This document shows, piece by piece, positions 54,592 through 64,000 of a DNA stretch of 64,000 bases (its first letter is position 1; every line of letters begins with the position of its first letter). Origin of the DNA: Euglena gracilis (taxonomy: Eukaryota; Euglenida; Euglenophyceae; Euglenales). The position numbers and the translations under genes were made by a program. The stretch spans positions 83,882,474-83,946,473 of the forward strand of contig CP154956.1 of NCBI GenBank assembly GCA_039621445.1. Direction: 5' to 3'. The notes below the pieces were generated by a model. The model saw only the letters and a program-made list of their open reading frames with translations, ran no database searches and was not told where the DNA came from.

Positions 54592-57500
54592 GTAATTTGG
54601 CTGGCTTCAAAGGACATGGACACAGATGCAAAAGACATGGACACCCAAACTTCTTCCTTTGGACTGGATTTAGTCCAAACTGCCCAAAAACATCAAAATC
54701 ACAACCCTAACACACTAACTCGCACAACACAGCACACAACATGACATCCACCCACCCACCCATCCACCTACCCACGCAATGCACAGAACAAAACGTACAT
54801 GCACACATATACTCACTCCCTCACACACAATTTACACAACCACACACCACACACACACAATGCACACAACACAACACACAACGCACTCACAACACAGAAC
54901 ACAGCACACACGCATGCACACGCGTGCACGCAGGCACGCAAACACACGTGCATGCACGCACACCTACACACGCATGCGCACACCCTGAATAATACCCATG
55001 CACACCCACGCATGTGACGTGCACGTTGTTTTCAATATGTGTCTCTCGCTGGGCCTGTCCCACCCCTCATACGTTCCGCACTACGTCCTCAGCACCCCAG
55101 GGGAGCTGGGCCGGGACGTCCTGGAGATCAAGGCGGTGCTGAATTACGAGGTCTGGTTTCCGTCCTTCCTTACTCAGGCTGGGGTATGCGTGCCGGCGCG
55201 TTTCGTCCGTCGCACCGTGTCCACAGTGCTGCCGTTGACGTCCCCCTTCCCCTTCCCTCTCCCACGGTGTGTGGCCCCAGGACCTGGTGTACGCGGTGGT
55301 GGTCACCAAGGACTGCGACGTGGTTCTGTGGCAGGCCCACCTCCCCCTGGCCAGAGGGACAGGCAACCTGGCCCTGGCCCTGTCTGTGGTTCTCCCGCCC
55401 AGTCAAGGAGAAATGTCCCCTCCAATAACCTCCATATGTGTGTTCATACTATCTATTTGGGCATGGACGGTCCCAACACCCGCAGAATTTGGATCATTTT
55501 CGTGCCTGATGATTGGTGCATGACAGTTTGTGGTATATCTCACCCTCTCGGCGTTATGAATTATTGAAAGTTATTGTTATTGATAGAGTGATAGAGTTGT
55601 TGAGTTATTTGCAAGTTTTGTTTGGTTGGCTCAGGTGTTTTGGAGGGGCCCCCGTTCTCCCCCCCCCCCCAACCAATCTCTGCCCCCCTGCCCGCGGCCC
55701 GGCAGGGGCTCGTCTGGACCGCCACCCCCGTCATCACGGGGCCCACCCCCAAGCTGGAGGTGGATTTCCTCTGCGTCCTGCACGAGGCGGCCATCTGGGT
55801 CATCCCCGTCAACCAGCCCAAGGTGGTGTTCACCTTCAAGCTGGGGCAGGTCTGCCCCCCCCCCCCGGGGATTCGAGTGGGACGGGGCTTCCCCTGACCC
55901 ACTGGAAGGTGGGACAGGGGGTTCTATCGGGTGCGTGGGTGGGTGGGTCGGGGGGTGCCAGTGACATTTTGGGTCCCTTCAACCCTCTGCTTTGTTCTGC
56001 CTTCAGCCCGCCCCCCCATTGGCCACCTCTGGTATCCCAAGCAAAATCAGACACTCGTCATGCGGAAGGGATGCCGTTCAATTTGTTTGGGGGGTGTTTG
56101 ACATTTGTGGATTTGTTTGTTATCGCACAAATCCTCTGTGCAAAAGAGGCACATTTTTCTTGTCTGAATTTCTCCCCCTGTCCTCGACCCAAAAACACAA
56201 GGAAAATGTTTTACGACGCTGGCACTGTTGAATACTTCGTGAAATGGCCAGGAGTTCAAAAATGAAACGAATGTGTCTTCCACAAAATTGGGTGCTTCGC
56301 ATGTGCAACCAACCTGCAGCCTCTGATGTGTGGAAGTGCAGTGCAGGTTTCAGACAGCAAATCACAATTGTCGTTCAATTTGTTTGATGTTCAATAATCA
56401 TCACAGTTTCAAACTGTTTTTTTTTATCCTCGTCAGTGACTAGGTACAAGGAGGACTAGGTACAAGATACATGTTTGTGGCCCCCTGTGTGGGGCCCCAC
56501 AAGAAGACGATTGACCCTCTTTCCCCCCCCGAGAGCCTGGCGATTTTGACGTGTTCACTGAAATTCCACACATGGCATGGGTGGCATTGGCAAGGACAGG
56601 CGGGTTAGGGTTGGCTGTGGGTGGCATGAAGACATTCCTTTTTTAAGGCTGCGGTTTTGGGTGGGACCAGGGTGGGGTGGGGTTTGGGGGGGGGGGGGCA
56701 CGGTCAAGGGTGGGGTCAGAGTCAGAGTTATGGAGGTGTGTGGAGGCAGCTGGTGGTGGGGGGGTTGCATATGCATATGCTGTGTCGTGCGTGCTCAGCC
56801 CCTGTACGGCTGCGTTGGAAACTGCCCGCCACCATATGCCCCGCCCCCTCCCCCCCCCCTGGGCCCATGCCCCTATGCCCCCGTCCAGGGCAACGAGCGG
56901 CAGGGCATCGGGCACTGGAGCCGGCACCCACTGCACGGTGAGGGCTTCGCCAAGGTCATGCGGGCATGCTCGTTCGCGCCCGTCGGGCAAGGGCAGGCTG
57001 CCGGGCCCCTGCCTCCGACCCCCAGCACTGGAGTGAAAAGCGCCTGTTGGATATCTGGGTGGCATATCCAGGAACAGAGGTGCGTGTAGCATTTTTGTTC
57101 CCCGGCGGGACATTTCTTTTTTAAGAAATCTTCGTGAAGGGGAAAAGCCCAACTCACATAATGACGTTTTTAAATGAAATGCAATTTTCCTTCCATTTTT
57201 TAGATACTCGGTCCTCGTGTCCTGAATCAAGTTATTGCATTACCCCAGAAGGGGGTCCAGCCAGCCAGGCCCTTTTCCAGCCCCGAACCCCCCCTCTCCC
57301 CATCGAGGAGTATAATTGTTTTGCTGTCCACCGCCTGGGTGGTTGGACAGCAACGTTTCTGTTTTTTCCCCGCTTTTGGGGTGCCAAAACAGACCACAGA
57401 TGGGCCGAAAATGGGTCGGGATCGGGCTGACCAGGACAAATTTTGGGTCAAAAAATCGACGTTTTGCATAATTGGTGGTTTTTGGGGTAGTTTTTTTCTG

Positions 57501-60491
57501 TTTCGATTCTTTGGCACCTGTGAACCCCAGCTGGGGCCTAGTTCCAGCCCTGGGACCCCATGAAGGAGGGGGATGGGGAGGCAGCCAGCAGCCTTTTTCC
57601 AGCCAACCAAATTTTCCTGCCTGAATGAGCTGGACCCAGGGTTGAACGGCCCCTTGAAGTGACTGACTCTGAGTGGTGGCCCATGCGATTTGTGGAATCG
57701 AAAGTGACCCTCCTCCTTTAACACACAGGCATTGCCTGATTTGAATTGCGTTGCATGCCTGAATGATTGATGGTTGAAGATTGAATGGTTCAATGGTCCT
57801 GCACCCCCTCACATCATCTGTTTCGGCAAATGACAGAAAAAATTCCACAGAGTGGATACTGCCTCCACGCTTTATTCAAAAGCTCAGAAGTTCCAGAATG
57901 GCCGGAAATGATTCACGGAAATGACTACGCAACCCCACCCGATCCTCCTCCGCTGGGATCGAGTTTTGACTTTGAATTCATCGTTTAGCTCCCCCCCCCC
58001 GTTTCAGGCTGAATTTTAAAGCGAGGCTGACCTCGCCGGGGGGGGGGGGGTTAGGGCACAAAAGTGCCAGGGCACTCAGCCAAGGCACTCCTTCGCCGAA
58101 GGCAACGCAAGCCCAGAGAAGCCCAATTTGGGGGCATTTTAAGGCCCACCACCAGGCAGCACCCCCCCCAGAAGTTGTAAGCCCCCCATTTAAGTACACA
58201 AGGTGTGCACATATATTATTGGACCCTCAGGGTGCCCTGGCGTGCCTGGGCAGGTGGGTAAGCTCATTTAAGTGCGCGGTGCTCAAATCGTGCCCAAATA
58301 AGTGTCTCACCGCCGAGGGCCTGAAAATCCAAAAAATGTGCACCCCCAAAAAACCAACTTTCACTGAACTGCTTTCGGGAAATGCCCAAATAAGTGTCAC
58401 ACCCCCGGGGGTCCGAAACTAGTTTCGGACCCCCCTCCCCCTGGAGTTGATCAAATTCAACTTGTCCCCGTTTTTAGGAGTTAACTTGTGGATGGGAACT
58501 GGGATATACTCACCTGAAAACCACCCAATCCACCCAACCAAGCGCCAGCCGAACGAAGCAGCAATGCACACCGCCAAACACGTTGTTGTCTCTATGGTGC
58601 CTGGCATGCACCACATACTGGGGTGGCCCCCTCAAAGGAAGTGTGCGTGAGGGGGGGGTCTCTCCCCGTCCCAGAGTGTGCTCACCTGGCAGCCTGGCGT
58701 CGGCATCTACGTTGCCTCCGACGCCGCCCATGGCATTCTGGGCCAGGCCTGGGCCAGCCCCTCCCCCCACCCCAGGCATCTGATTTGTCCGTGGGCAAAG
58801 ATTTCTGTCATGAATCTGGGCTCGCTCCTTTTCCAGGTGACGCCGTTTGTTTTGTCCGCTGGGAAATTGGGTCCAAAGTCACCCCCTGCCCCCCCCAGGC
58901 GTCGCTTCAGCCAGAGAGGATCCCGCTCCCTTGGGGGGATCCGGCCTCTTTCAGCCCTGGACCCTCCTTCCCCATTTAACAATTTCAATCCTTGTCCTGC
59001 CGCCTGAGTGGGAAGCGCTTTGGGTGAAGGTTTTCCTTCACCCAAAGGTCTGCAACAAACTTACAAAGCATTATTTTCATGTCAAAAATGTCATTCAATC
59101 CCCCGAAGATGGTGGCAGGCCTACTCCACGTCGACGATGCAATATGCAGTGGGCGCCCTCTGGGGAATGCGACTTTTGGGCAATGGCGTTTGGGGAGCGA
59201 GTCTCAAACAAGGCCTGCTCGGGATCCACTCTCGGGGTACATCAAGCCCTTCGATACGGTACCAACGGCGCTGGTGGACGACTGCTGCATTGTTGCTGGC
59301 CGGGTGAGTTGGTGACCCAAATGCCAAGCCTTTTGTGCACATGCGCAGCGAACCCCCCATCGCACAATGTTCTTTCAAGCTTTCCAGTCCACCATGCTAT
59401 CGGCAGCAACACACAAAGACGGTGTACTCGCATGATGTCCAGATCCAACGATGCCTGATAACTTTTTTGTGCTACATTTCCAGACATCTCGTATTTTGGT
59501 AAAACGAATCTCTGGAGCCCCAAGCTGTTTGTTCTGTTTTTCCCTCATAAAAACCCATGGGGGTGGGAGGCTGTCCCACTTAAATGTACGTGGGATGAAG
59601 GTGAATGTGGTGCTTTTGCAAGTTCTGATACAAGAAAGGCGCAAGAAGCTGTCATACCTTTCCGAAAGCCAAAATTCATTTAATTCCATTTTTGACACAA
59701 ATGCTGTTCTCCAGCCAGTGCCCCCCTCCCCCCCCCCCCGCCTTCATACCCTAGGTTCCTGTTTTGTTGTGCCTGAGGGGTCACACCCACATCCCTTTCC
59801 CACCAGATCTTCGGCGGCGACAACGGCACGCTGTACACCTTCCACGACCGGAACTGGGTCCCGGTGCTCGAGGCCCCGAAGGCCACGTTCTGGGCGTGCA
59901 AGGGCACCAACGTCTACTGCTTCCTCAAGGCAAAGGAGCACGGGAAGCCCCTGCAGGTACACCGTCGGCCCTGCCCGTGTCGTCCAATTCCGTAGCCACG
60001 ACCCCAAACGTTGCTGACATGCCATCAGTGGAACATTGATGTGCCTTGCCTGGGAGGGGGGTTGGGAACCTGCTACCGCAACATACCAACGTCCAAACAC
60101 CTGGAATCTGTCTGTTACTCGCCAGGTTGTGTTGGTTGGACACCCAACCAGAGAGTTGGGTCGTTTTTCTTGAACGAGCTCTGTCACCAAAAAAGGAATG
60201 CAGCAAAACCCACTTGGAATGGCAATAGCCCCCCGCCAAATGCACCAACACCCTACACATTTGCCGGGACACCCCCGACGATGTCCCCATTGTCAATGCT
60301 TCTTTCTGCTGACCCCCGCCTTTTGGGTTTGCCGCCAGCCGCCCAAAACACCCCCCCCTCTCCCACAGATTGCGCTGCAGTACAACGCCTTGACCGGCAC
60401 CACGCAGGTGCTCGACTGCGATTTTGTGATGGCCGGCGAGACCCCCTTCCCCTACGAGATCCCCTCCCCCATCATTTCCCGGCCCGGCTGA
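54510..60491 (+). CDS. Spliced gene of unknown family, propeller-like segments
   Basis: Proposed exons: 54510-54591, 55101-55150, 55281-55385, 55706-55849, 56889-56954, 57026-57079, 58675 to about 58795, about 59118-59303, 59807-59956 and 60369-60491. The product is about 350 residues with a stop at 60489-60491. Most joins agree in phase, and codons end in G/C at very high rate (exon 59807-59956 almost without exception). Segments such as LMGFGWGELGRD, EDLVYAVVVTKDCDVVLWQ and IFGGDNGTLYTFHDRNWVPV have the G/W/Y-rich short-strand look of beta-propellers (RCC1-, kelch- or WD-like), but I cannot assign a family. The first exon may extend 5' of the Met, since a good acceptor (CTGCCCACAG) lies 5 bases before it. 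Followed 1.8 kb later by BTB exons, with which it may form one gene. Confidence 0.6.
54700..55015. repeat. CA-rich simple sequence (intron 1)
   Basis: Irregular CACA/ACAC and CATGCACG words. No coding. Confidence 0.8.
55101..55150 (+). CDS. Propeller-like gene exon 2
   Basis: Acceptor CACCCCAG, enters in phase 1. ELGRDVLEIKAVLNYE, donor GAG|GTCTGG. Confidence 0.6.
55281..55385 (+). CDS. Propeller-like gene exon 3
   Basis: Acceptor GGCCCCAG. DLVYAVVVTKDCDVVLWQAH, then PLARGTGNLALALS, donor TCT|GTGGTT (a donor after KDCD is the alternative). Phase 0/0. Confidence 0.6.
55706..55849 (+). CDS. Propeller-like gene exon 4
   Basis: 48 codons in phase 0/0 between CGGCAG and CAG|GTCTGC. Includes PKLEVDFLCVLHEAAIWVIP and VVFTFKLGQ. 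The intron starts straight into a C-run, as at 30156. Confidence 0.75.
56889..56954 (+). CDS. Propeller-like gene exon 5
   Basis: Acceptor CCCGTCCAG. GNERQGIGHWSRHPLHGEGF AK, donor AAG|GTCATG gives phase 0. The stronger GTGAGG at 56938 would leave phase 1, which no later exon accepts. Confidence 0.5.
57026..57079 (+). CDS. Propeller-like gene exon 6
   Basis: HWSEKRLLDIWVAYPGTE, acceptor CCCCCAG, donor GAG|GTGCGT, phase 0/0. Confidence 0.55.
57241..57660. repeat. Foldback with CCAGCCAGCCAGGCCC/GGCTGG-type ends (intron)
   Basis: GGGTCCAGCCAGCCAGGCCCTTTTCCAGCC at the left is answered by GGCAGCCAGCAGCCTTTTTC at 57580, with a CCACCGCCTGGGTGGTTGG hairpin between. It is related to the dispersed GGCTGGAAAAAGG motif. 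Confidence 0.45.
58675..58795 (+). CDS. Propeller-like gene exon 7, 3' limit uncertain
   Basis: SVLTWQPGVGIYVASDAAHG then ILGQA after acceptor CGTCCCAG, phase 0. The donor is unclear: GTGGGC near 58791, GTCATG near 58809 or GTGACG near 58836. Confidence 0.5.
59118..59303 (+). CDS. Propeller-like gene exon 8, 5' limit uncertain
   Basis: Ends GYIKPFDTVPTALVDDCCIV AGR at a strong GTGAGT donor in phase 0. It may start after GGTGGCAG (59118) or AATATGCAG (59150). Confidence 0.5.
59807..59956 (+). CDS. Propeller-like gene exon 9
   Basis: 50 codons, phase 0/0, acceptor CCCACCAG, donor CAG|GTACAC. IFGGDNGTLYTFHDRNWVPV opens it; CKGTNVYCFLKAKEHGKPLQ closes it. Clearest coding exon of the window by codon bias. 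Confidence 0.85.
60369..60491 (+). CDS. Propeller-like gene last exon
   Basis: Acceptor CTCCCACAG. IALQYNALTGTTQVLDCDFV, ending EIPSPIISRPG and TGA. Codon bias stays strong up to the stop, which argues against an intron starting at GTGATG (60426). Confidence 0.75.
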   Translation: MALQYNALTGTTQVLDCDFVMAGETPFPYEIPSPIISRPG

Positions 60492-60634
60492 CGTTTGTGC
60501 CATTGTTTGTTGCCATGTGTGACCTCAGGTCGAAAGTTTGCCCAAACCCTCACCCCGAACAGAAGCCTCTGTCCCTACTAGCACCCCCCACCCAATAGAA
60601 GCCCCCCTCCCGGTTTTTTAACAAGTTAGTATCG

Positions 60635-60640
60635 AATAAA
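60635..60640 (+). promoter_or_regulatory. Possible polyadenylation signal
   Basis: AATAAA 144 bases after the TGA of the gene ending at 60491. This supports a gene end here. Confidence 0.35.
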
Positions 60641-60986
60641 GACCCCCCCAAAGGGAAAAAAAATTGTCTAAAAGTCGTGCCTGTCCCTTGAAGAAGCCGA
60701 TTTTGGGTTCACCCAAGGTGCATAATAGTTACCCCATAGGTCTTCCATTGGAGGAGGGCTAGATATTTTCAGTGAGTTAGAGCCTGTGTTAGAACGTTAT
60801 GTTGATTGAGCGCTTAGCTTAGGAGATATATATGTGTTATAGTTTAAAAGCATATGTTTGTAATATTACCCTCAAACATCATGGGTTGAAACAATAACAA
60901 TTTCTAACTATCTGCTGGTGGGCATTTGCTCAAAATGATAATCTGCCCTGTGTTCCACATGTCCCAGAAATTGATTGATTCAATGA

Positions 60987-60991
60987 TTGTT

Positions 60992-61040
<49 letters not shown>
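60987..61040. repeat. (TG)n microsatellite
   Basis: About 24 TG dinucleotides ending exactly at the next element. Confidence 0.95.
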
Positions 61041-61042
<2 letters not shown>

Positions 61043-61366
61043 CAGGTCCCAATTATATGACCCTCCAGTGGGCATATAGTTGGATCAGGGGGGTTGGGGA
61101 AAAATTTTGGACAATTGATGGAATAGGGTTGGGGTAAGGAGTTAGGCTTTATTTTAGATTAGTGTTTGGTGTACAAGTTAGACCTGACAACTAATTAGTT
61201 AGGCCTGATTTCTAGATTAGTGTTAGGTGTACAAGTTAGACCTAAAGTTAGGCCGAACTCCTTACCTTAACCTTATTCCATCAATGACGCAAAGGATTCT
61301 TTGGACCACCCTAATCCAACTATATGCCCTCCCCCGGGGTGAGGGGGCATATAGTTGGGGCCTGCC
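61041..61366. mobile_element. 326-bp palindromic element next to (TG)n
   Basis: Ends GGCAGGTCCCAATTATATG and CATATAGTTGGGGCCTGCC. Arms also pair TGATGGAATAGGGTTGGGGT with CCTTATTCCATCA, and TAAGGAGTTAGGC with GCCGAACTCCTTA. The GGCAGG/CCTGCC termini are shared with the 53739-54032 palindrome. Confidence 0.8.
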
Positions 61367-61488
61367 ATACATACCCATCATGGAAGCGAGCGGTCTTCTG
61401 AGGACATTCGTGTTCTCTTCCTCCCTCCTCGTTTTTCATTCCGATTTCGAATTTGCTTGAGACAGATACACTTTATAATGACTGTTGC

Positions 61489-62239
61489 CAGGGGGGAGGA
61501 AATGCGTTTCGCATTTTTTTCGCATTTTTTGCGCATTTTTTGCGCATTTTCCGGATTTTTGGGAAAATGCGCATTTTTGCGCATTTTTTCGCATTTTTTT
61601 GCGCATTTTTTCGATTTTTTTGCGCATTTTTTTTGCATCTTAAGAATTTCTGGCTTTTTTCACATGTTGCAGTTTCATTTTGGTTGTTTTTTTTTGATTT
61701 TGGTTGTATATTATCAAATTGCTCCTTGACCAATGTTGCATTGACGCTGAGTTATGTTGTTTGATTTGTGCTCTGTTCTGCCCCTTTTTGAAAGAAATTT
61801 TTTGCGCATTTTTTCCATTTTCCCACCTTTTTTTGCACTTTTTGGAGGCATTTTGTCCATATTCAAGAAAAAAGCTTTGGGTGATGAGGTGTGGGTATTC
61901 ATCCAATGATGATGAGGACACTAGGGTTTTCAGAGACCCCGCATCGAATCCTACTCCCCTGGTCACAAGAAAGAGGCACCATGGCTGACATTGTTGGTTA
62001 TGGTGAACAGAGAGTGACGCCTTGCTCATGCATTTTTTTGACCAAAAATGCCTTCATTTCAGCTGTTTTTGATGATTTTGGTTTAATTTTGGGCTCATTG
62101 TTGGAAATTTTTCTAAGTCCTTTTTCCCTTAGGAATGTACAAACTCAGTGCATTTTTTGCGCATTTTTTTACGCATTTTTGCGCATTTTTGCGCATTTTT
62201 TCCGAGGGCCGCCCAGCGCATTTCCCACCCCCCCCCCTG
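61489..62239. mobile_element. GCGCATTTTT-repeat TIR element, 7-bp target duplication
   Basis: Ends CAGGGGGGAGGAAATGCG and CGCATTTCCCACC + C-run + CTG. CTGTTGC abuts both ends (61482-61488 and 62240-62246). Each end carries several GCGCATTTTTT words. Same architecture and duplication length as 15449-16145. It ends 22 bases before a BTB exon. Confidence 0.85.
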
Positions 62240-62261
62240 CTGTTGCTTTCTGCCACTCAAG

Positions 62262-63448
62262 TTCACGACACCAGCTGGCCCCCACGGCCCGTACTTCTAC
62301 TTCTTTACGGAGGACATCAAAGTCGTCCATGCCTTCGATGTCTTCACCTTCTTCCCCCACCAGCCAGTACATTGCCAGTGGCGCCAGTTCGTCAACTGCC
62401 CCAAATTCTCCGACATTTCTTTCAAGTACGTTTTGCCGCAATTTATCTGCAAAAAAACCACTTCCAAAACTCCCAAACTGTTCGCTTGAACAGAAAGGGG
62501 TGGATGGCGGACGTTGAAGACATTGATAATAAAATGTTCTTCAGTGTCATTGGCACTAGAATTTCCTTAGGGAAGTTTGGGGGAAGTACCACACAGAATT
62601 TGATAATCCAACTAATTTAGCTTAGCCACCTAAACATGGACATTAAAACCTTGATTTCACCAGCATTGGTACCGAGCACACCATTCCCGAATGCCAGGGG
62701 GGAGGAGGACTGACTTGAGTGGTTGGTCTCCCTGCGTAACGGATGGGTTTGGTCGTTTCTGGCCATTTCTGGCCCACTCCATCCCATCAAGGGGGGGGGG
62801 GGCGGTTCAGATCCCAGAGACCCCCCCAAAAAAGGACCCCCAGCATGAAGCACTGGGGAGGTTGAAAGTTTCCTTGAGAAATTACCGAAACCCCTGATTT
62901 CAGACACAAAAATGATGAAATTTCATAGATTTTCAGATTTTCGAAGTGCAAGAACACGGTTATTGTCAATTTATACCAATTTGCACGTGTAGTGAAGTGC
63001 CAAAGGAAATTTTTAATGTCTTTAAAATCCTGAAAGTGATGTTTTTTTTTGGGAAAGATTTATCCAAAAAAATAACCCCCCCCCAAAATAAGACCCCCTC
63101 CTGGAGGTTTCCAATGGGGCCAAAAAAAAAGACCCGGTTTTGGGGGGGGTTTATCCCCCCCACCAAGAAGTAACTGTGTTTTTTTTCAAGTGAAAAGTGA
63201 CCCCACCCTGGAGGTCTGTGAACACGACAGGTGTGAACTGAGCCCCCTCCCCACCACACACTGATTGTCAGAGGCAAGGCTGCAAAAAAAAAGGAGAAAA
63301 GGTCAACTGTTTTAGAGGCGTCCTGGCCAGTGCCAGCTTTGCGTTGTTTACGTTGCCCCGCAGTGTGTCCGGGAAAACATTCCACGGCCACAAGGTGCTC
63401 CTCTCGTGCTACGAGTATTTTGCGAAGCTCATCGACTTCCCGCAGCAG
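62262..63448 (+). CDS. BTB/POZ-domain gene, two exons, runs off the right edge
   Basis: Exon 62262-62425 (acceptor CACTCAAG, donor TTCAA|GTACGT, phase 2) joins exon 63364-63448 (acceptor CCCCGCAG, donor CAGCAG|GTCTGT). Residues before the join: GPYFYFFTEDIKVVHAFDVF, then FVNCPKFSDISF. After it: VSGKTFHGHKVLLSCYEYFA and KLIDFPQQ. The pattern SDxxFxVxGKxFxxHKxxLxxxxxYF is the first half of a BTB/POZ domain, which mediates dimerisation and often cullin-3 binding. The ~35 residues before it may be the last strand of a propeller. The upstream boundary and remaining BTB half are not visible; downstream to 64000 I see no further exon. Confidence 0.75.
62426..63363 (+). other. Intron of the BTB gene
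   Basis: 938 bases, GTACGT to CCGCAG, phase 2. A C-run/G-run pair (core AAAATAAGACC/GGTTTTGGGG) lies at 63075-63155, and TTTATCC occurs on both sides of it. Confidence 0.65.
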
Positions 63449-64000
63449 GTCTGTACCAGTTGGTGCTGCGTCTCGTATATGCTGAGTTCCGCCATTTTGG
63501 GTTTTCTCCCCAGTGCCCCTGTCCCCCAAATGACAGGGGGTTGCCCACTAGCACCATTTTCCCTCCCCGATATTTGGGTACCTTTTTTCCCTGTCAAACA
63601 CTGACTGAACTCTACCAATTTGGTTGTTTCGAAAGCCAAGGATCTTGAGATCTTGAGATGGTTTTTTCCCCTGCAACCTTCAACAAAACTTGCAGCAAAA
63701 AGCTCGCGGCCGATAACCTTCCGGATGATTTCTGCATCAAATAATTGTGAGATCCCCAGTTACTGGGATCAATTTTTCTCCGGCTCACCCAGCGCCCCAT
63801 TATTTTGGGCATTCCCCATAAGTAAGGTTGATGGGGGGTTACACCCCCAGCCCGTTGATGGGGGTGTAACGTAATGATGGGGGACCCACCCTGACCACAA
63901 TTTCCCTTGTGGCGTGCTCGAAGGATGCAATCCCTCTGGGGATTGTATCACGCAATCACGTTTGCCGTGCATTCCCCAGTGCTTTGGCCTCTGCCCCCAC
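63449..64000. other. No further exon seen; foldback words
   Basis: A GGGGTTACACCCCCAGCCCG/GGGGGTGTAACG hairpin at 63835-63870. The rest is probably intron of the BTB gene. Confidence 0.4.

Noticed and set aside
56790-56888. 5' extension of propeller-like gene exon 5
   Set aside because: Proline-run sequence with a C-run in the middle; better read as intron end.

Overview
This window is nuclear DNA of an intron-rich eukaryote, most likely a unicellular one. Three things show this: coding sequence is broken into exons of 39-150 bases joined by phase-consistent, mostly GT-AG introns; degenerate TTAGGG/CCCTAA arrays occur inside the window; and no bacterial-type gene packing is present. Exons stand out by strongly G/C-ending codons, most clearly in the 55-60 kb gene. 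I cannot name the lineage.

Only a few per cent is coding, all on the + strand. (1) About 22.5-35.0 kb holds a leucine-rich-repeat protein whose last recognisable exon begins a Roc-type GTPase P-loop, so it is probably a Roco-family (LRR-Roc) protein. Thirteen exon pieces were joined by matching splice phase with the LRR consensus. (2) 54.5-60.5 kb holds a second spliced gene of unknown family with G/W/Y-rich beta-propeller-like segments. (3) 62.3-63.4 kb holds two exons that join into the start of a BTB/POZ domain; that gene runs off the right edge. Genes 2 and 3 may be one propeller-BTB gene, and I cannot exclude that all three are one long gene.

The rest is an unusually dense collection of inverted-repeat DNA. 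0-10 kb: minisatellites, perfect hairpins and foldback elements ending in C/G runs. 10.2-21.4 kb: composite elements built on a 163-bp satellite, two in one orientation and two inverted, plus a fragment. 15.4 and 61.5 kb: two elements with CAGGGGGG-type ends and perfect 7-bp target duplications. 31.1-33.4 kb: a 2.3-kb terminal-inverted-repeat element with a perfect 7-bp target duplication, lying inside an LRR exon. 36.1-37.1 and 52.0-52.9 kb: hAT-like elements with coding-like fragments, the second with an 8-bp target duplication. 39.1-42.2 kb: a 3-kb element studded with GCGCA palindromes. 53.7-54.0 and 61.0-61.4 kb: palindromes next to TA or TG microsatellites.

Together the genes look like a signalling or scaffold locus (LRR, GTPase, BTB) whose introns and spacers have been colonised by several families of foldback DNA transposons. 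In at least one case the element split a coding exon and must now behave as an intron if the gene works.
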